Below, in pieces: positions 36,137-47,953 of a stretch of 64,000 nt of DNA (the first letter of the stretch is position 1; every line of letters begins with the position of its first letter). Made by a program: the position numbers and the translations under genes. A model generated the notes under the pieces. That model was given only the letters and a program-made list of their open reading frames with translations, had not been told where the DNA came from and ran no database searches. The DNA is from Asterella californica. Its lineage: Eukaryota; Streptophyta; Marchantiopsida; Marchantiales; Aytoniaceae. The stretch lies in contig JAYKYS010000018.1 of the NCBI GenBank assembly GCA_036924285.1, positions 1,860,001-1,924,000 of the forward strand, given 5' to 3'.

Positions 36137-39127
36137 TCATTTTCGGGCTAGAAGTCCAGGATTCTTGTTCTTCTTCTGAAAGAGACTTAGAGCATGGGCC
36201 TGTTGAGTTGCATCCGGACTGCTTTCAGGTTCGGTACCCTTGGTAGACGTTTGTTGCTCCTCTCCAGCTTGGCGTTGTTTTTGCAATTGAGCAGCCTTCA
36301 TGGCATTTAAGAGCGCCGAACCAGCGTTTCCCTTTCCCTTTTTGACAGCTTTCTCCAAAAGGAGCCTCCTGACAGTTTCTTTCAGGGTAGTGTTTCTCCT
36401 GAGAACTGTTCTGGCGGATTGTTCAAGAGTTATATCGTCAGGGTCCTTTTGGATTTGGCCTGGTGGTGCCGCCACTGCAAGAGACGAGAATGGCATTCTT
36501 AGTTTCTTGGACAAATTGACAAACATCCACTCTGCATTTTAGCAGCCTCCACTCCATTGGTCTTCTTGCTAATATTACATCGGAGCATACGAACATAAAC
36601 CAAAGTGCACTTAAAAAGACAGGCTACTACCTGTTTTAGAAGTGAATGTCATTTTAATAGCTCCCAGGAATCCTTCGTACTTTCTATCAGTGAATGGGTT
36701 ATCCTCACATAGTTGCTCATATTTCTCGATACGCGCCATTTCCTCTTTGATTTTGCGATCATAGTCATGCTGTAGAATAAAAGAGACATTACTTTTACTG
36801 TTGATATCAACTCTGAGACTCGAGCTTTTGAGCACGCCCTGTGATATGAGGTCTATATCTCTACATGACCAACTCTTATATCGATGCAGACAAGACTTTT
36901 AGGACTTCGTAGATAAAAGCGTTAGCCATACATCCTGGATTCGGTAGAGATGTCTATAAATTCCACCTACTTGACAATAAAGATATATAGGCGGGTATAT
37001 CCGAATAGTGAAGGAGATGAGCAGAAGGAAAACCGAATGACGAAATGGCAAAGCGGAAACAAGGGGATGGAGACTCCTTACCAAACTACTTGCTTTTTTC
37101 CAGCAATCTTCTTCGAAGTTTCGGGAAAATTTCAAGATGGCGCTTTGCACTCCCTCCGGAGGTATAAACTGGTCCAAATGTTCTACTCTGCATTGTATCC
37201 AGGTAGTCATACAAGTTAACTTCCATCTTTGCACTGATAGATCATGAGGAATTCGGAACTTCAAAAACTGTGTTCATACAGCGCTGCATCTAATTGGCAG
37301 CAGCAAGATAGTTGGTTTTCTGCTCGATTACTGGCATCATTCATGCTGCTCATCCGGCAACAAAGAGGATACTGAATATAGTACAGCTAGCACAACCCTA
37401 CGGCAGGACTGGGAATTCCGTTCTAACTTTGTGTTTGTTATTCTCTTCTTGTGTTACTCGGACAGAAGGAGACCCTAATGAAGGTGGAGAGTAACGGGCC
37501 AGCTGCTTGAAATGGTGTACTTTTTACAACTTCAGAACCAGAGCTACTTCCCGTTGACATCCGCATTCTCTGCTTGAGGCCGTCTGGAATTTCACTACCG
37601 GTACTGAAAATACCACTTTTGATGTCAATCCTTAAATTAGGCTCAAACATCGGCGTTACCGACTTGAAGGCGAGCATTATCTTTATCTGGAGGAACGATG
37701 GAAAAAAATACTAGTCGTGGTTTTAGATGAAGCCATTCCGATATTCGATGCCAGGCCGACTCACCAGATCCACTGTCAAAATTATCTGCTCATATATAAA
37801 TTATCCCGGAAGACTTTACCAATCGAGCGGACCGACAAGTCAGTGCAGTCTGAATGGGCAACTTTCTATACTTCGTGCCACGCTTGGTCACTTCCGGTTG
37901 CATTCTTCAGCCGTAGACAGTCACTCTTAGTTATACACACATGGAAGCAATAGGTCCTTGACGTACAGTGAAAAGAGGGATTACGGAAAACTCACATTTT
38001 CTTTACATTTGCTTCTCGAGTCTCTGACGTTAGCCTTGTATGCCAGTCCACCATGTCGAACGTGTTTAGTCGACGGTCAAGATAGGTGCTACTTGTGTGA
38101 AAGAAGTGTCCAGAGTGCTCGGCCCCTAGCGCTTAGATAATATGCATTAAACAGATCACGGTCTCAAAATCTGCAAGGACCATGTAAAACAGTTAACTCG
38201 TACAGTTACCAGCACTGAATCATTACACTGCCAATGCATCAGATTGTGCAATCCATCTGCTGTCCATACATATGAGAAGCTGACTGGCAGATCTCAACCG
38301 GAATACAGTTACTGTCAGTGAGTCCTAACAGAAAATAACGTCAGATAGAAGAACAACTACTTCCTTCGACTTCTCGGAATCTTTCTAGGACGGATGCAAT
38401 TTCTTTGCAATCGGCAATATAGTAGGAGTAGCAAGCTTAACATTCACAACCAGGGTGATTGTCCATGGATGCACACCTTTGTATTCACTCGCTTTCGTAG
38501 TGTGCATCCCCTGGTGCACGACCCTCAGTATTTACTGACTAGTTCAGTAAACGTTATATCTGCGGTGCAACTGCAACTCCCCTGTCACTGCTGTACTTCG
38601 AGTCTAGCTCCTTCAGTGCCTTATATGCTATCCATGTTTCTACTTTTGCCTGATATACATCCCTCCATAAACTAGACGAAGATCTAACTACTCCTTTCTC
38701 GAATTCTGAATCTTTGGACGTAGTCCGATACTTCAGCATGTAGTGAAGATAGGCAGGACGAGCGGACAACTCCCTTTACCGAGTCAGTGCGAGTTCCTGC
38801 GTGAGCAATCCTGCAATTTCAAACCCTCCATTCCGGTTGGCTTTTCTTCGAGAAGTTCTCTGCCTGTGAATTCAAACGAAATGATCCAACCCTGAGCTGA
38901 AGTGATGGTTCAATGCCCTCCAGAGAATCATCCTGCACATTCCACAAAACCCTCCTAAAATTCTGAACTACATGTGCACCGCGGCTTGGGGCGTCCTGGC
39001 ACCATCCTGCATACGTCTCAGGCATCGGACCATCCATCTCAAGACTTTTAAGCTCAATATAGAAGTCTTCTAGCTTCACTGCAGAGACGACCTGATTAGA
39101 ATCTACTGAATCCAAGCTGTGTCGCAT
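36137..39127 (-). CDS. Eight-exon gene, protein of unknown function (~401 aa)
   Basis: The exons I infer, 5' to 3' on minus, are 39127-38939, 38859-38780, 38671-38597, 38091-38007, 37686-37474, 37168-37082, 36769-36631 and 36474-36137. All phases agree and no stop interrupts 402 codons. The last two introns are the strongest: donor GTAGTA, acceptors TTTTATTCTACAG and TCTCGTCTCTTGCAG. The start (MRHSLDSVDSN) lies about 85 bp after a minus-strand TATA. The product is soluble and without signal peptide. Coding-like pieces include GGFEIAGLLTQELALT, YLDRRLNTFDMVDWHTRL, KKASSLHDYDRKIKEEMARI and a basic tail (LLLEKAVKKGKGNAGSALLN) suggestive of helices. No domain is recognised. Uncertain points: the donor of exon 1, the donor of exon 4 (GTAAAG or GTGAGT nearby) and the acceptor of exon 6 (37,168 or 37,187). 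Confidence 0.6.
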
Positions 39128-39207
39128 TCCATCAGATTAAGATGCAGTCCTGGTTACCAATCTGCATCCACGTCCAAGTTTGTGTAGCTAGCAGGCGGAA
39201 CAGGAGA

Positions 39208-39219
39208 GGTATATAAAAG
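39208..39219 (-). promoter_or_regulatory. TATA box of the eight-exon gene
   Basis: The minus strand reads CTTTTATATACC, about 85 bp before the ATG at 39,127. The plus strand of the same bases reads TATATAAAAG, so it could also serve a plus-strand transcript. No convincing plus-strand gene follows. Confidence 0.45.
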
Positions 39220-40924
39220 GGTAGCTTGCATCACCATATGCACCCACTAAAGAGGCAGCGTTGGGTGGCTACAGTATACGGTAAGAAAAGTACACTCTTC
39301 TGTTATAGGCTCCCTGTTCGCTGCCATATCAGCCGAAGTATCACGAACTCCCTTTCCTCTTTTAAAAGCCTGTTTGGCCGTATGACATTGTTTTACAGTG
39401 ATGACATCACCTCGCGCAACTCCACCCTCGAGGGTAGCGGTCGGCCATGCCTGCCCAAAAAGAAGTATCTCCACAGTTCAATCCTGGATCGCCACGAACA
39501 TTCACGGTCAGTGGCGGAAAGCAAAGCAGAAGTGAGAAACGGTAGATCCAACCACACAAGCAAAGTTTTTCCCAATCATATCAAACTTGCTTTGAAGTTT
39601 TGAGGGTGGTGGTAAAGGATGTACAGAACTCTTTCGTACAACAGAAGTACGTGCTTTTCTGGACTACTAATTAAATTTCTAGCCTACTTTGAAGTGGGGT
39701 CACACACTCACAGTTGACCCCGTTACGTATGCATGTAGGGGAGGATACTGTTATGGTGTTTCTGTTCTTTATACTCTGAAGCTATTGTTTCTACTACTGC
39801 GCTCCAGACCAACCAGCATTTCCATATATTAAGGAAGAATAATATAGACTGTCATGAGAACTGAAGATTTTCTTCTGCTCTTATATCCAGTTCTGATACT
39901 AACTTCTACTCTGCTAGAATTTGAGAAACTTTGAATAGCACTTTCTCATTGAGTACTAGAAACGGAAATATTATTACAATGGTCAACATGCACACCGAAC
40001 AACGGTCCTACTAACAATCTACATTACAGCGAACGGCAAGAAAAACTATAAACGAAGCACACCGGCAATCTGATAACATGCTCGAACTATAGCGGTGATA
40101 AGATTCATATATGAACCTTCAGAAGAATCTTCTTTGTGCCTGCGTAAGTAATTGGTGACGTTCACCTTCAAACATAATAACCCTACTCCCCTCTTGTCTC
40201 TCACTTCCACTGGATTCTCTCTTGTCCCTCACTTAAGGTCAATTAGACAAGTATTTCACCGTTATCTTAGCCCAGTTATCACTATTGCCCTACACTCTCT
40301 TCTGTTATCACCCCGGGCAGAAACCCTCATAGAGAATCTTCTCTATACCGTCTCCTTTGTCCTTCAGTCTCACTTTCTTTCTCTCATACTCCTGTTTGCT
40401 TCTCTACCTCGAAAAATCTCTTTATCTTCTTAAATTTTCCTTTTCTCTCCATGTCTCCTCCAAAACTCCTATCGTTCGATTTTCCCCATGTCGTTTTTCC
40501 CTGCATGAGAAGGTGATATTAATTTCGGCATTTATCGTCCTGGACTCCCTTATAATCCTATGCAGAACACTTAAGAGTTCTTAGCCCTGGCCACGCTAAA
40601 CACTGTTGCAACCGAAGTGAGTACAAGAACACAAAAACCTAAACTGAATGAAGCAGCGGCTGCAAGAAACCCTCACCGAGCTGATGGCCTCATGAATCCT
40701 TCATATGTTTGTTAGGAGAACTTTTTGGTTCAAATATACTCGCATGTTAATCTGACAGTTTTTACCCAAGAACATCTTTTCATACTCGCTGTAGCGTAAA
40801 CAACGAGACTACGACCTTTACTCTCTTTAGAAAACGAAACCAGCGTCTCACAATCACGTTACAATGCGATCGCGAAGCACGTTTCCAAGCCTACGTGAGA
40901 CTACAAACCCGAAAGCACTGCCCA
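39220..40924. other. No gene supported; pyrimidine-rich stretch
   Basis: The 125-codon plus frame at 39,226-39,603 has no domain and starts at the likely transcription start, so I leave it out. At 40,180-40,500 the plus strand is strongly C/T-rich (CCCTCTTGTCTCTC, CTTTCTTTCTCTC). Confidence 0.35.
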
Positions 40925-41170
40925 AAGAAACCGATGATGCGGCCTGCCTCTTACAGCACTGGGTTCAAGCCCCTCCAAGTACTCGTAGCCTCGGTGGACA
41001 CCTCCTGCCGGGGCCTAGAGACAAACACTGCGGCACCCTGTTGGGGCAGCTGGACCCATGCAAAGGGCCAGGAGGGAAACGTGTCTCCAGCAAGGAAGAA
41101 GCTGGTGCAAAGGTCCTGACTCGATCGACACCCTAAAGCTGTGGCCCTTGGTGGGACTGGTGGAGATATT
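40925..41170 (+). mobile_element. SINE-like element with B box
   Basis: GGTTCAAGCCC (40,962-40,972) is a good Pol III B box. The sequence after it is GC-rich and shares CTCGGT.GGA-type text with the next element. The A box is not clear. Confidence 0.3.
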
Positions 41171-41549
41171 GAAGCATATTTTACATCCATATTCACCTTT
41201 CCTTGGTTCGTTTTCTGTATTTCGATCTCATTGTATTTTCTAAGTGATATTATTTTTGGATCCGGTGAATCACATTTTCTCATCGTTAGGTCTAGTTAAC
41301 ATTAAATTATAAATATATTTTTCAAAATTTATAAAATTAATTGAATATTTTATTCTCATCACTAGATCTAGTCAAGATTAAATTATAAACATATCTCTCT
41401 AAAATCTCTAGGATTTGGAGTAAAGGAAAAGAGTAACTGGGGACATAAAAAAAACCAATCAAGCCTTTTGAAAATTTAGTTATGTAATAAAAATAGTGAT
41501 TTACATAGAAAAGAGTGCAATGTAGCATCCTTGTGTTTTCATTTCATTT

Positions 41550-41576
41550 CTCAGCTACCGAAGATCGGTAGCTGAG
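41550..41576. repeat. 12-bp perfect hairpin overlapping the SINE A box
   Basis: CTCAGCTACCGA (41,550-41,561) and TCGGTAGCTGAG (41,565-41,576) flank the loop AGA. Confidence 0.95.
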
Positions 41577-41757
41577 AAGGTTGAGTCTCAGACCTCTAAG
41601 AGAAAGGTCTGGGGTTCAAACCCTCCTGCTCTCGGTTGGAGGTGCAAAACGTCGCTGTCGTGTGAATCTGGTCCGAGTACGCTGTGGTTACTCACAAAGG
41701 ACAGTCCGATGTTCCTTGAAGGGATAGGATGGACATGGTAAAAACTTTACCTTTTTT
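41565..41757 (+). mobile_element. tRNA-derived SINE
   Basis: The A-box-like TAGCTGAGAAGGTTG (41,569-41,583) and B box GGTTCAAACCC (41,613-41,623) are at tRNA spacing. An unrelated body follows and ends in a T/A-rich tail (CCTTTTTTATTT). The left end coincides with a hairpin. Copying would need a LINE machinery in trans. Confidence 0.5.
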
Positions 41758-42166
41758 ATTTCCATTTTGCTTTGAAGCTAGCAGGCTGGAGGTTGGTGCC
41801 CAGGGAAATGCAATCTGCGAGGGTTCGTCCAGTTCCTTCTTGCATCCTCCGGGTCTATCTTGTCTTCCTTGGAGCCTTCCTCGAGTCCTTCAGAGCTGAA
41901 GCAAGGCTAATCTTTCACACTCTTGATCTGTCTTACGCACGTTTTGAAACTGTGATCTCTTTTTCAGATGATGTTTTCAGTTTTCTCGATATGTTCTCAG
42001 TACAGCGTAGTTTCTACCACTGTCCCACTCAAGGTGCAGGATCTGCAGCAGAGCAATACTCCATGCAATACACATGTTATTCAGTTGCAAACCTTTGATT
42101 CGAATACCATCAAGTTTCTCATCCAATGTTTCCAAGAGACGGTTCAACCATACATATGTGGATACC
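41758..42166. other. No gene seen
   Basis: Intergenic between the SINE and the copia LTR. The 108-codon frame has no family resemblance. Confidence 0.35.
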
Positions 42167-42431
42167 TGTGAATTTCATATTCTTCCTTGCTACTTCATAT
42201 ATGAGGAAAGATAGAGTGTAAAGAATGTTACGAAGTGAATAGTCTCTCCTGTTGAAGAAATATCAGTAAAGAGATCAGTCGACTCATCATCTCTCAAGAG
42301 GGGGTTGTTATATAGTCTAACCTATGGACAAGAGGTTAGTCACTAGTCAGTCATTAGTCATAGATATGTGACTGTAGATGTGTCTATAGAGGTGGCTATA
42401 GAGGTTAATATACTAGACATTATCTTTAACA
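42167..42431 (-). repeat. 3' LTR of a Ty1/copia element
   Basis: In the minus sense it begins TGTTAAAG at 42,431, right after the polypurine tract AAGAGGGGG (42,432-42,442), and ends in CACA near 42,167. The length of about 265 bp is normal for copia. The distal end is set by the TG...CA rule only. Confidence 0.65.
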
Positions 42432-42442
42432 CCCCCTCTTAA

Positions 42443-43826
42443 TGTCAGTGGTACTGAATATACACCAAGTTCAAGTCTCAATTTTTGAAACCTGTTTGAA
42501 GACAAAGGCTTGGTGAATATATCAGCAGTTTGATCATCAGTTGTTATCCATTAAGGAACAACCTCTCCTGAAATTATTTTCTCCCTGGTGAAGTGGACTT
42601 GCACTTCAATGTGCTTTGTTCTAGCATGGTGCACTGGGTTTTTCGCCAATGCTATTGCACTCATGCTATCAGTCCAGATTACTGTTGGAGTGTCTTCGTT
42701 GACACCTACATCCTCCTACATCCATCTTAGCCAAATGGCCTCTCGTGCTGCATTACACATGCCACGATATTCTGCTTCAGAGGAGGATAAAGCAATAGTT
42801 GACTTCTTTTTACACTGCCAAGTGATGACACCTCCTCCTAGCATAAATTCAAATCTGGACATTGATTTATGATCTGTAGAATCGCCTGCACAATCAGCAT
42901 ATGTAAACTCAACAAGTCCAAGTGACTTATCTGAGCTATATTTGAGCCCATAGCTGGTAGTTCCTCTGAGGTAGCGCAAAACTCTCTTTGCTGTCCTCAT
43001 ATGCATTATTGTGAGAGACTCCATATTTTGATTGAGTTTGCTGACTGCATACGAAATATCTGATTTTGTAGTGACAGCCAAGTAAATTAACTTCCCCATC
43101 AGCTTCCTGAACTCTGTTGCATCTGCATGCTCATCATCAACATAAGAACTTTGTCACTCTTTCGAGATAACCATAGGAGTAGGCGCAGGCTTGCACTTCT
43201 CCATCTGAAAATCCTGAAGTATACTTTCTGTGTATCTTGCTTGAGTGAGGTATAACATTTTGTTGTCTTCCAAAAACTGAACTCCAAGACAAAAGTTGAG
43301 GAGTCCAAAATCCTTCATATCAAACTCTTGCTATAAAGCTTGCTGAATCTTCTGTACTCCTCCTTGATTACTTCCGGATATTATCAAGTCATCCACGTAC
43401 AGTAACAATAACACAATACCTTGAGAAGTAATCAAAACATAGAAGTTTGGATCACCTCTAGTACGAGAGAAGCCTTGCTGTTTCAAGAAGATGTCGATTC
43501 TTGTGTACCAAGCTCTTGGAGCTTGTTTGAGACCATACAATGCCTTATGCAGCTTGCATACTAATTGTTCACCTCCTTTACGAACAAATCCAAGTGGTTG
43601 CTGCAAGTAGATATCTTCTTGAAGAATCTCATTAAGAAATGCATTCTTAACATCCATATGTAGATATTTCCAACCATGTAGTTTTGCAAGAGCACAAAGA
43701 ACTCGAATGGAGTTAAGTTTTACCACAAGTGTGAAGGTTTCTTGAAAATCTTCTCTTGCAGTCTGCAAGTAACCTTTTGCAACAAGGCGAGCCTTGTATC
43801 TCTCAATAGATCCATCCGCTATCAGA
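42443..43826 (-). pseudogene. Ty1/copia RT-RNase H, 5'-truncated
   Basis: The minus strand encodes the C-terminal part of copia pol. RT motifs are GSIERYKARLVAKGY, MDVKNAFLNE, YGLKQAPRAWY and YVDDLIISG (catalytic Asp pair). Then comes the connection (QARYTESILQDF) and RNase H with TYADCAGDST and IALSSSEAEYRG, ending close to the polypurine tract. Gag, protease, integrase and the RT N-terminus are missing. The coding part starts abruptly at the Ala-Asp-Gly of RT at about 43,826 and abuts an unrelated repeat. Several stops and two frame changes (near 43,331 and 43,100) mark it as dead. Confidence 0.9.
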
Positions 43827-44097
43827 AGCAAGCCTCTAGCTAAGCTGCCCCCTGCTGTCCTTACGTACATAACCTTAATTACTAAACCAGCTCCCTTTTT
43901 AATAAAAGCTTCACATCTGTCTTTACAAAGCCGACCCCTTCATTACTAAAGGTCTCACAGCTTTCTTTGTCATTGCTAAGCTGACTCGATGATTAATTAA
44001 CTGATTAACAAAAGTTTCTCGTGCTCTTGATGTCATCTTGATGCCATCCTGAATATACCACAAGCCATCCAATGTAGTCCGAAACCCCTACACTTAT
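43822..44097 (+). repeat. Dispersed repeat R, copy 1 (uninterrupted)
   Basis: This copy runs from ATCAGAAGCAAGCCTCTAGC through AAGCTGCCCCCTGCTGTCC and TTAATTACTAAACCAGC to CTACACTTATG. The same text occurs at 59,320-59,375 plus 61,731-61,962, where it is split by a retrotransposon. No ORF. Its class is unknown; the left edge is the copia junction, so this copy is truncated. Confidence 0.8.
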
Positions 44098-44390
44098 GAG
44101 GTTACCCCACAGGGCTTATAGCCCCCCCATATGCGCACCAGGTATCTCCCATGGTATATTCACGATGGCATGCGGAGGCTTAGGTCAAGAAGCCCACGAT
44201 TAAGAGAGATACCGGTCTCTTGTCCCTACATATGCAGGACGTGGCTGCATATCCAACATAGACTCCCTTCCAGGAGGCCAACATGTCGGAATAGGAACCA
44301 GAGGCCAGGGGGAATTGATCCTGAGACAACTTTCTCCCTAGGCAGGCGCCCTATCACTGGGATGGCCTTTGGTTCCGTTCTAAAAGCAAT
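44098..44390 (-). mobile_element. tRNA-derived SINE-like element
   Basis: On minus, the A-box-like TAGGGCGCCTGCC (44,340-44,352) and the B-box-like GGATCAATTCC (44,311-44,321) are spaced as in tRNA-derived SINEs. It sits directly against repeat R. The body is about 200 bp. Confidence 0.4.
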
Positions 44391-44399
44391 TACAATCTA

Positions 44400-44866
44400 T
44401 ACATGCTTTTATTGAAGAAATTTTTCTGCAAAGTCTTTACTAGCCTTTCCTATGCTAACTTCTCTATACAACTCCGTTTTTAATGAATAAAGAGTCAAAA
44501 CTATAGTACTCATGAACACCTACACACTCACGCTATCAGATTGAGAGTCCGAGTCACGAGCCAAAATCGACAGATTTCCCTCTTTCGCATATTTCTCAAT
44601 CTAAAACCCGTACTAACTATTGCTTAAAACACTTTCTGTCAAAACTGGAAGCATGAAGTCACTCTCCTCGTCGAGCTCTGCATTCTAGTGTCTTTCGACC
44701 CCTTCAGGATGATATTCCAATCCAAGCTAGGGGGCAGCTTGTCAAGCATGGCCCCAACTTAGCTCCTGCCCAGCTTGATAAGCTAGGGCACAGCTTCCCG
44801 AACAAATGTTGGTTGAGTGTCTTTTGAAGTTCCGTTTCATCATGTGGAATGTCATGCACTACGACA
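44400..44866 (-). repeat. 3' LTR (part) of the outer gypsy element
   Basis: In the minus sense it starts TGTCGTAGTGCATG at 44,866, right after a polypurine tract (TTTGGAGGGGGTG, about 44,868-44,881). That tract is nearly identical to the one of the gag-only element. AGCTTGATAAGCTAGGGC text resembles the LTR of that element. The far end is not resolved. Confidence 0.55.
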
Positions 44867-44915
44867 TTCACCCCCTCCAAACCTACACATCCTCCGATAT
44901 GTGCCAACCTTTCCA

Positions 44916-45928
44916 CTAGTCTCCATGGTTCTCTAAATTATCATAGTCCTCCTCATCGTCCTCTACGTCTTCTTTTGATACCAGATCTGCATCTGCATCC
45001 ATCATCTGATCTGACTCCAAAAATTCATTGAGCTCAATGGATTCTCCCCTTCTTCTAAACAACTTGATACGCTTACTAGCAACATGAAGTCTTAGAGGTG
45101 TACCATCGGGCTCCTGTAAAGAGTAAGTAGCATTCTGATGCACTTCTAAGACAACATATGGACCAAACCACCTCCTAGAAAATTTTTGAACCGTAGAGTG
45201 CTGATTCTCTAACATACTGTCATACACCAAAACCCAGTCTCCAACATGTATGGGCTTTGGTCTGAGCCTGTGGGTCTTGTCAAACCTGTCTTTGTTCTTG
45301 AGACGGGCCTCTTTCAGTTTCTGTTGAGCCTCTATAAGATCCTCCTCTCTATGTTCCAACTGCCTGATTCGAAGTGCAAGAAGTTGTACATGATCCATTT
45401 CGTCTTCCCACGGTAAAGTAGCTCATGTAGGAAAGTCCTTCTCTGCAGGCATAATCGATTTTTGATCCAGCATCAGTTCAATGGACATGTACCCAGTAGT
45501 AGTGCAATGAGTCAACTGTCAGCCCATAGAGCAAAAGAGAGCAACTTATGTCACTGTCTATGCCTACCATCGCATGCCTTTATCAGAGCTTGAACAATTG
45601 ACGGATGTCCTCTCTCGCTCTTATCAATCCCTTCTGGATTCATAGCAGTAGTGAGTTTGAGTTTCACTCTGTGTTGGACGAAGAACTCCTTCGCTTCCGT
45701 ACCACGCAACTCTCCTCTGTTAGCACGCAATCTCCTTATAGATCCGTACCTACAGATAATATCTTCAAGAACAAACCTACATATCCCTTCTGTGGTCTTC
45801 GTCCTCAGAGCTCGTCCTTCCACAAAGTTGGAGAGATCTTCTCGAACCAACACCAAGTACCTCATACCCCATAACCCAGGAGGCATTGCTACCAAATCAA
45901 GAACCCATTGAAAATGGATACTGGGCGG
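44916..45928 (-). pseudogene. Outer element: integrase core and C-terminal module
   Basis: The core piece (45,928-45,551) reads SIHFQWVLDLVAMPPG, RYLVLVREDLSNFVEGRAL and ICRYGSIRRLRANRGEL. The catalytic Asp of the usual ADRGE motif is replaced by Asn, and the final motif reads NPEGIDKSERGH. The C-terminal piece (45,398-44,916) has FGPYVVLEVHQNATYSLQEP, a GPY/F-type module, then an acidic tail. The region between (45,400-45,550) is out of frame. It would have inserted cDNA into chromosomes but is inactive. Confidence 0.85.
45925..45928 (+). repeat. Target duplication GCGG (left) of the solo-LTR-like unit
   Basis: GCGG precedes TGTAGTGTG and is repeated at 48,462-48,465 after ACACGACA. Both lie within the integrase reading frame of the outer element. 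Confidence 0.7.
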
Positions 45929-46620
45929 TGTAGTGTGACGTGCTTTCTTATCTGGGAATACACCGAGTATCTAGTTGTAGAGAGTACGTGTCGCGAACGA
46001 AGCGAACCAGCGACCACCCAAACCTCTCTTTGACCTCCAAGTACACTCTGAACCTATCTCGCTATGATATCCTCACGTCCTCTCGGCAGATCTCTCTCTT
46101 ACTCGACTAGGAATAGAACCGGGGTAACAAGCACGAGCAACCTGTTCCTACCATCACCGCAAGCACTCTTGGGTCTGCTGGTCATCACTCCAACCTCACC
46201 ACAAGAGAAATACCAGCACGAATAATAAAAATAATAAAAGAAATAGAAAAGAAATCTAAGCTCAACGCCCGCACACAAATCCAATCAAACCAACTGGGTG
46301 TACAAACAGTCATGCGAGTATGGAGAGGATCCAAACACAGGTAATACTGTCAACAACTCTCCATACTCACAATCAAGTGCTCTGAAGCACTAGCAAAACC
46401 TCGAGGTCGATCTGTTTTTCAAAGAATCTTTACTCTTGCGTCTTTCGGAGCAAGAACCTCTCAACTTTACCTCGCTGTCACTCTTCAACCACAACTCGGA
46501 ATGAGATGAAACCAAGGCCAGTAGATAGCCTGTAGAATAATCTCTCTATTAAGGTATTACATGCAAAGAGATCATCTCTGAGTTGGCAGCTATGCGTTTC
46601 CAAAGTTCACTCTTTCTTAT

Positions 46621-46974
46621 AACATGATATTATTTCGACAGAACTTTACTGTTCGATTCCTCACAAACCACTCGACAAAAATGGCTCAAACTTCTCAAGA
46701 AGCTAATGAGTCACCATCACTACCACTCTGTAAAGTTTCACCAGCAGATCCTCAATTGAACTCTCGAAATGATCCAAGCTCTTATCGCTGTTTTTATAAC
46801 ATGATACTATTTCGACAGAACTTTGCTGTTCGATTTCTCACAAACCACTCGACAAAAATAGCTCAAACTTCTCAGGAAACTAATGTGTCACCATCACTAC
46901 CACTCTATAAAATTTCACCAGCAAATCCTCAACCAAACTCTCGGAATGATCCAAGCTCTTTTTGTCAGTGACAC
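46621..46974 (+). repeat. 177-bp tandem duplication
   Basis: Copies at 46,621-46,797 and 46,798-46,974 both start AACATGATA.TATTTCGACAG and end GATCCAAGCTCTT. They differ by scattered substitutions. It lies inside the solo-LTR-like unit. Confidence 0.9.
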
Positions 46975-47731
46975 AAGACGATATGCAGACCCTTGTGCAC
47001 AAAAATAGCGTTTCCCTTCAACCCAATAATCCAAATGGTCTGAAATTTCACAAGTAGGTAGCTGACTGTACCTTCTCAGACCCTGGAACGTTTCACAGCG
47101 AAATTCGACCTCAAACTCTCCATATCTCTCTCAATGTCTCTTGTTTACTGTCGCCTATCATCATAGTCTCTGATTTGAGACACCCAACTTCAACTAACCA
47201 TAACTTTTCACTCCGGTTTGGAATCGATTGATCTCGGAGTCCATCAACAAGCCCATCTCAAGAGCTTTCCATCAACAGTCAATTCATCTCCAGTAACCTC
47301 ACAGAACTCCCAGAAAGTGAGAAAGTCATCACAGAAACAAAATTGGTTCTGAATTTGACCCCCTCAGCTTCAATTGATCGAAATATTCTCATCCGTGCTT
47401 CAAATCGAGCAACCATTGAGTCCACGAGCATCCTCGTCTTCCAAGCTTTTCAACCATATCTCACCCTCCGTGAATGGACTACGGGAAGTGCCTCTAACCC
47501 TCAAAAACGTGAAAGAAACTTAGTGGAAGGTGATTGGTCAAACTTTCAACCAATAAGAAACAAGTTGACAAAAGAGTTTTTGTCTGCACTCACATGACAA
47601 ACACACAAAGAACAAATTTTTATCCAAGAGTACCATTTAGGCCTCAAAGCTTATATCGAACAAACTACAAATACGTGCCATTGACTATACCGTTGGCCAC
47701 GAAGCACGTAGACACGAAAGACAAACTACGC

Positions 47732-47947
47732 TCAATATAGAGTCAAAATCTCGACTCTAAAATGGTTGACAATAAACGAGACTACAAAAGGAACGGATGA
47801 AGCTATTATCTGATTGTAATAATCCTCTCCAAAGTTACTGACGATAAACTCTCGATGCACCACCTTTGGTCGACTGTAACAACGTATTTCGACCCAGGTG
47901 TTGAACGGAACTCTTGCTGGAAAGTTCAGATCCAATGGAGGATCCAT
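47732..47947 (-). CDS. Small conserved LTR ORF b (71 aa), copy 1
   Basis: An intact ATG-to-TGA frame of exactly 71 codons, six nucleotides after ORF a. The middle reads HREFIVSNFGEDYY and the end VNHFRVEILTLY. No signal peptide or clear membrane segment, though the C-terminal half is hydrophobic. It aligns with 59,919-60,122 at about 36 of 66 positions, including RPK, NFG, IAS, FVV, FIV and ILTLY. That copy has an internal stop. The family is unknown to me. It also resembles ORF a around FG-[DE]-[DE]-[FY] and the hydrophobic end, so the two may be an old tandem duplicate. Conservation between otherwise diverged LTRs suggests past selection on the protein. Confidence 0.55.
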   Translation of the reverse strand: MDPPLDLNFPARVPFNTWVEIRCYSRPKVVHREFIVSNFGEDYYNQIIASSVPFVVSFIVNHFRVEILTLY

Positions 47948-47953
47948 ACCACA

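Noticed and set aside
36899..37264. Alternative reading of exon 6 in another frame (EVNLYDYLDTMQ...)
   Set aside because: That frame stops before the strong GTAAGG donor at 37,081 and is out of phase with the next exon, although it looks coding-like. Transcript data could reverse this choice.
39226..39603. 125-codon plus-strand frame
   Set aside because: It starts within about 10 bp of the TATA motif, has mixed composition and no domain.
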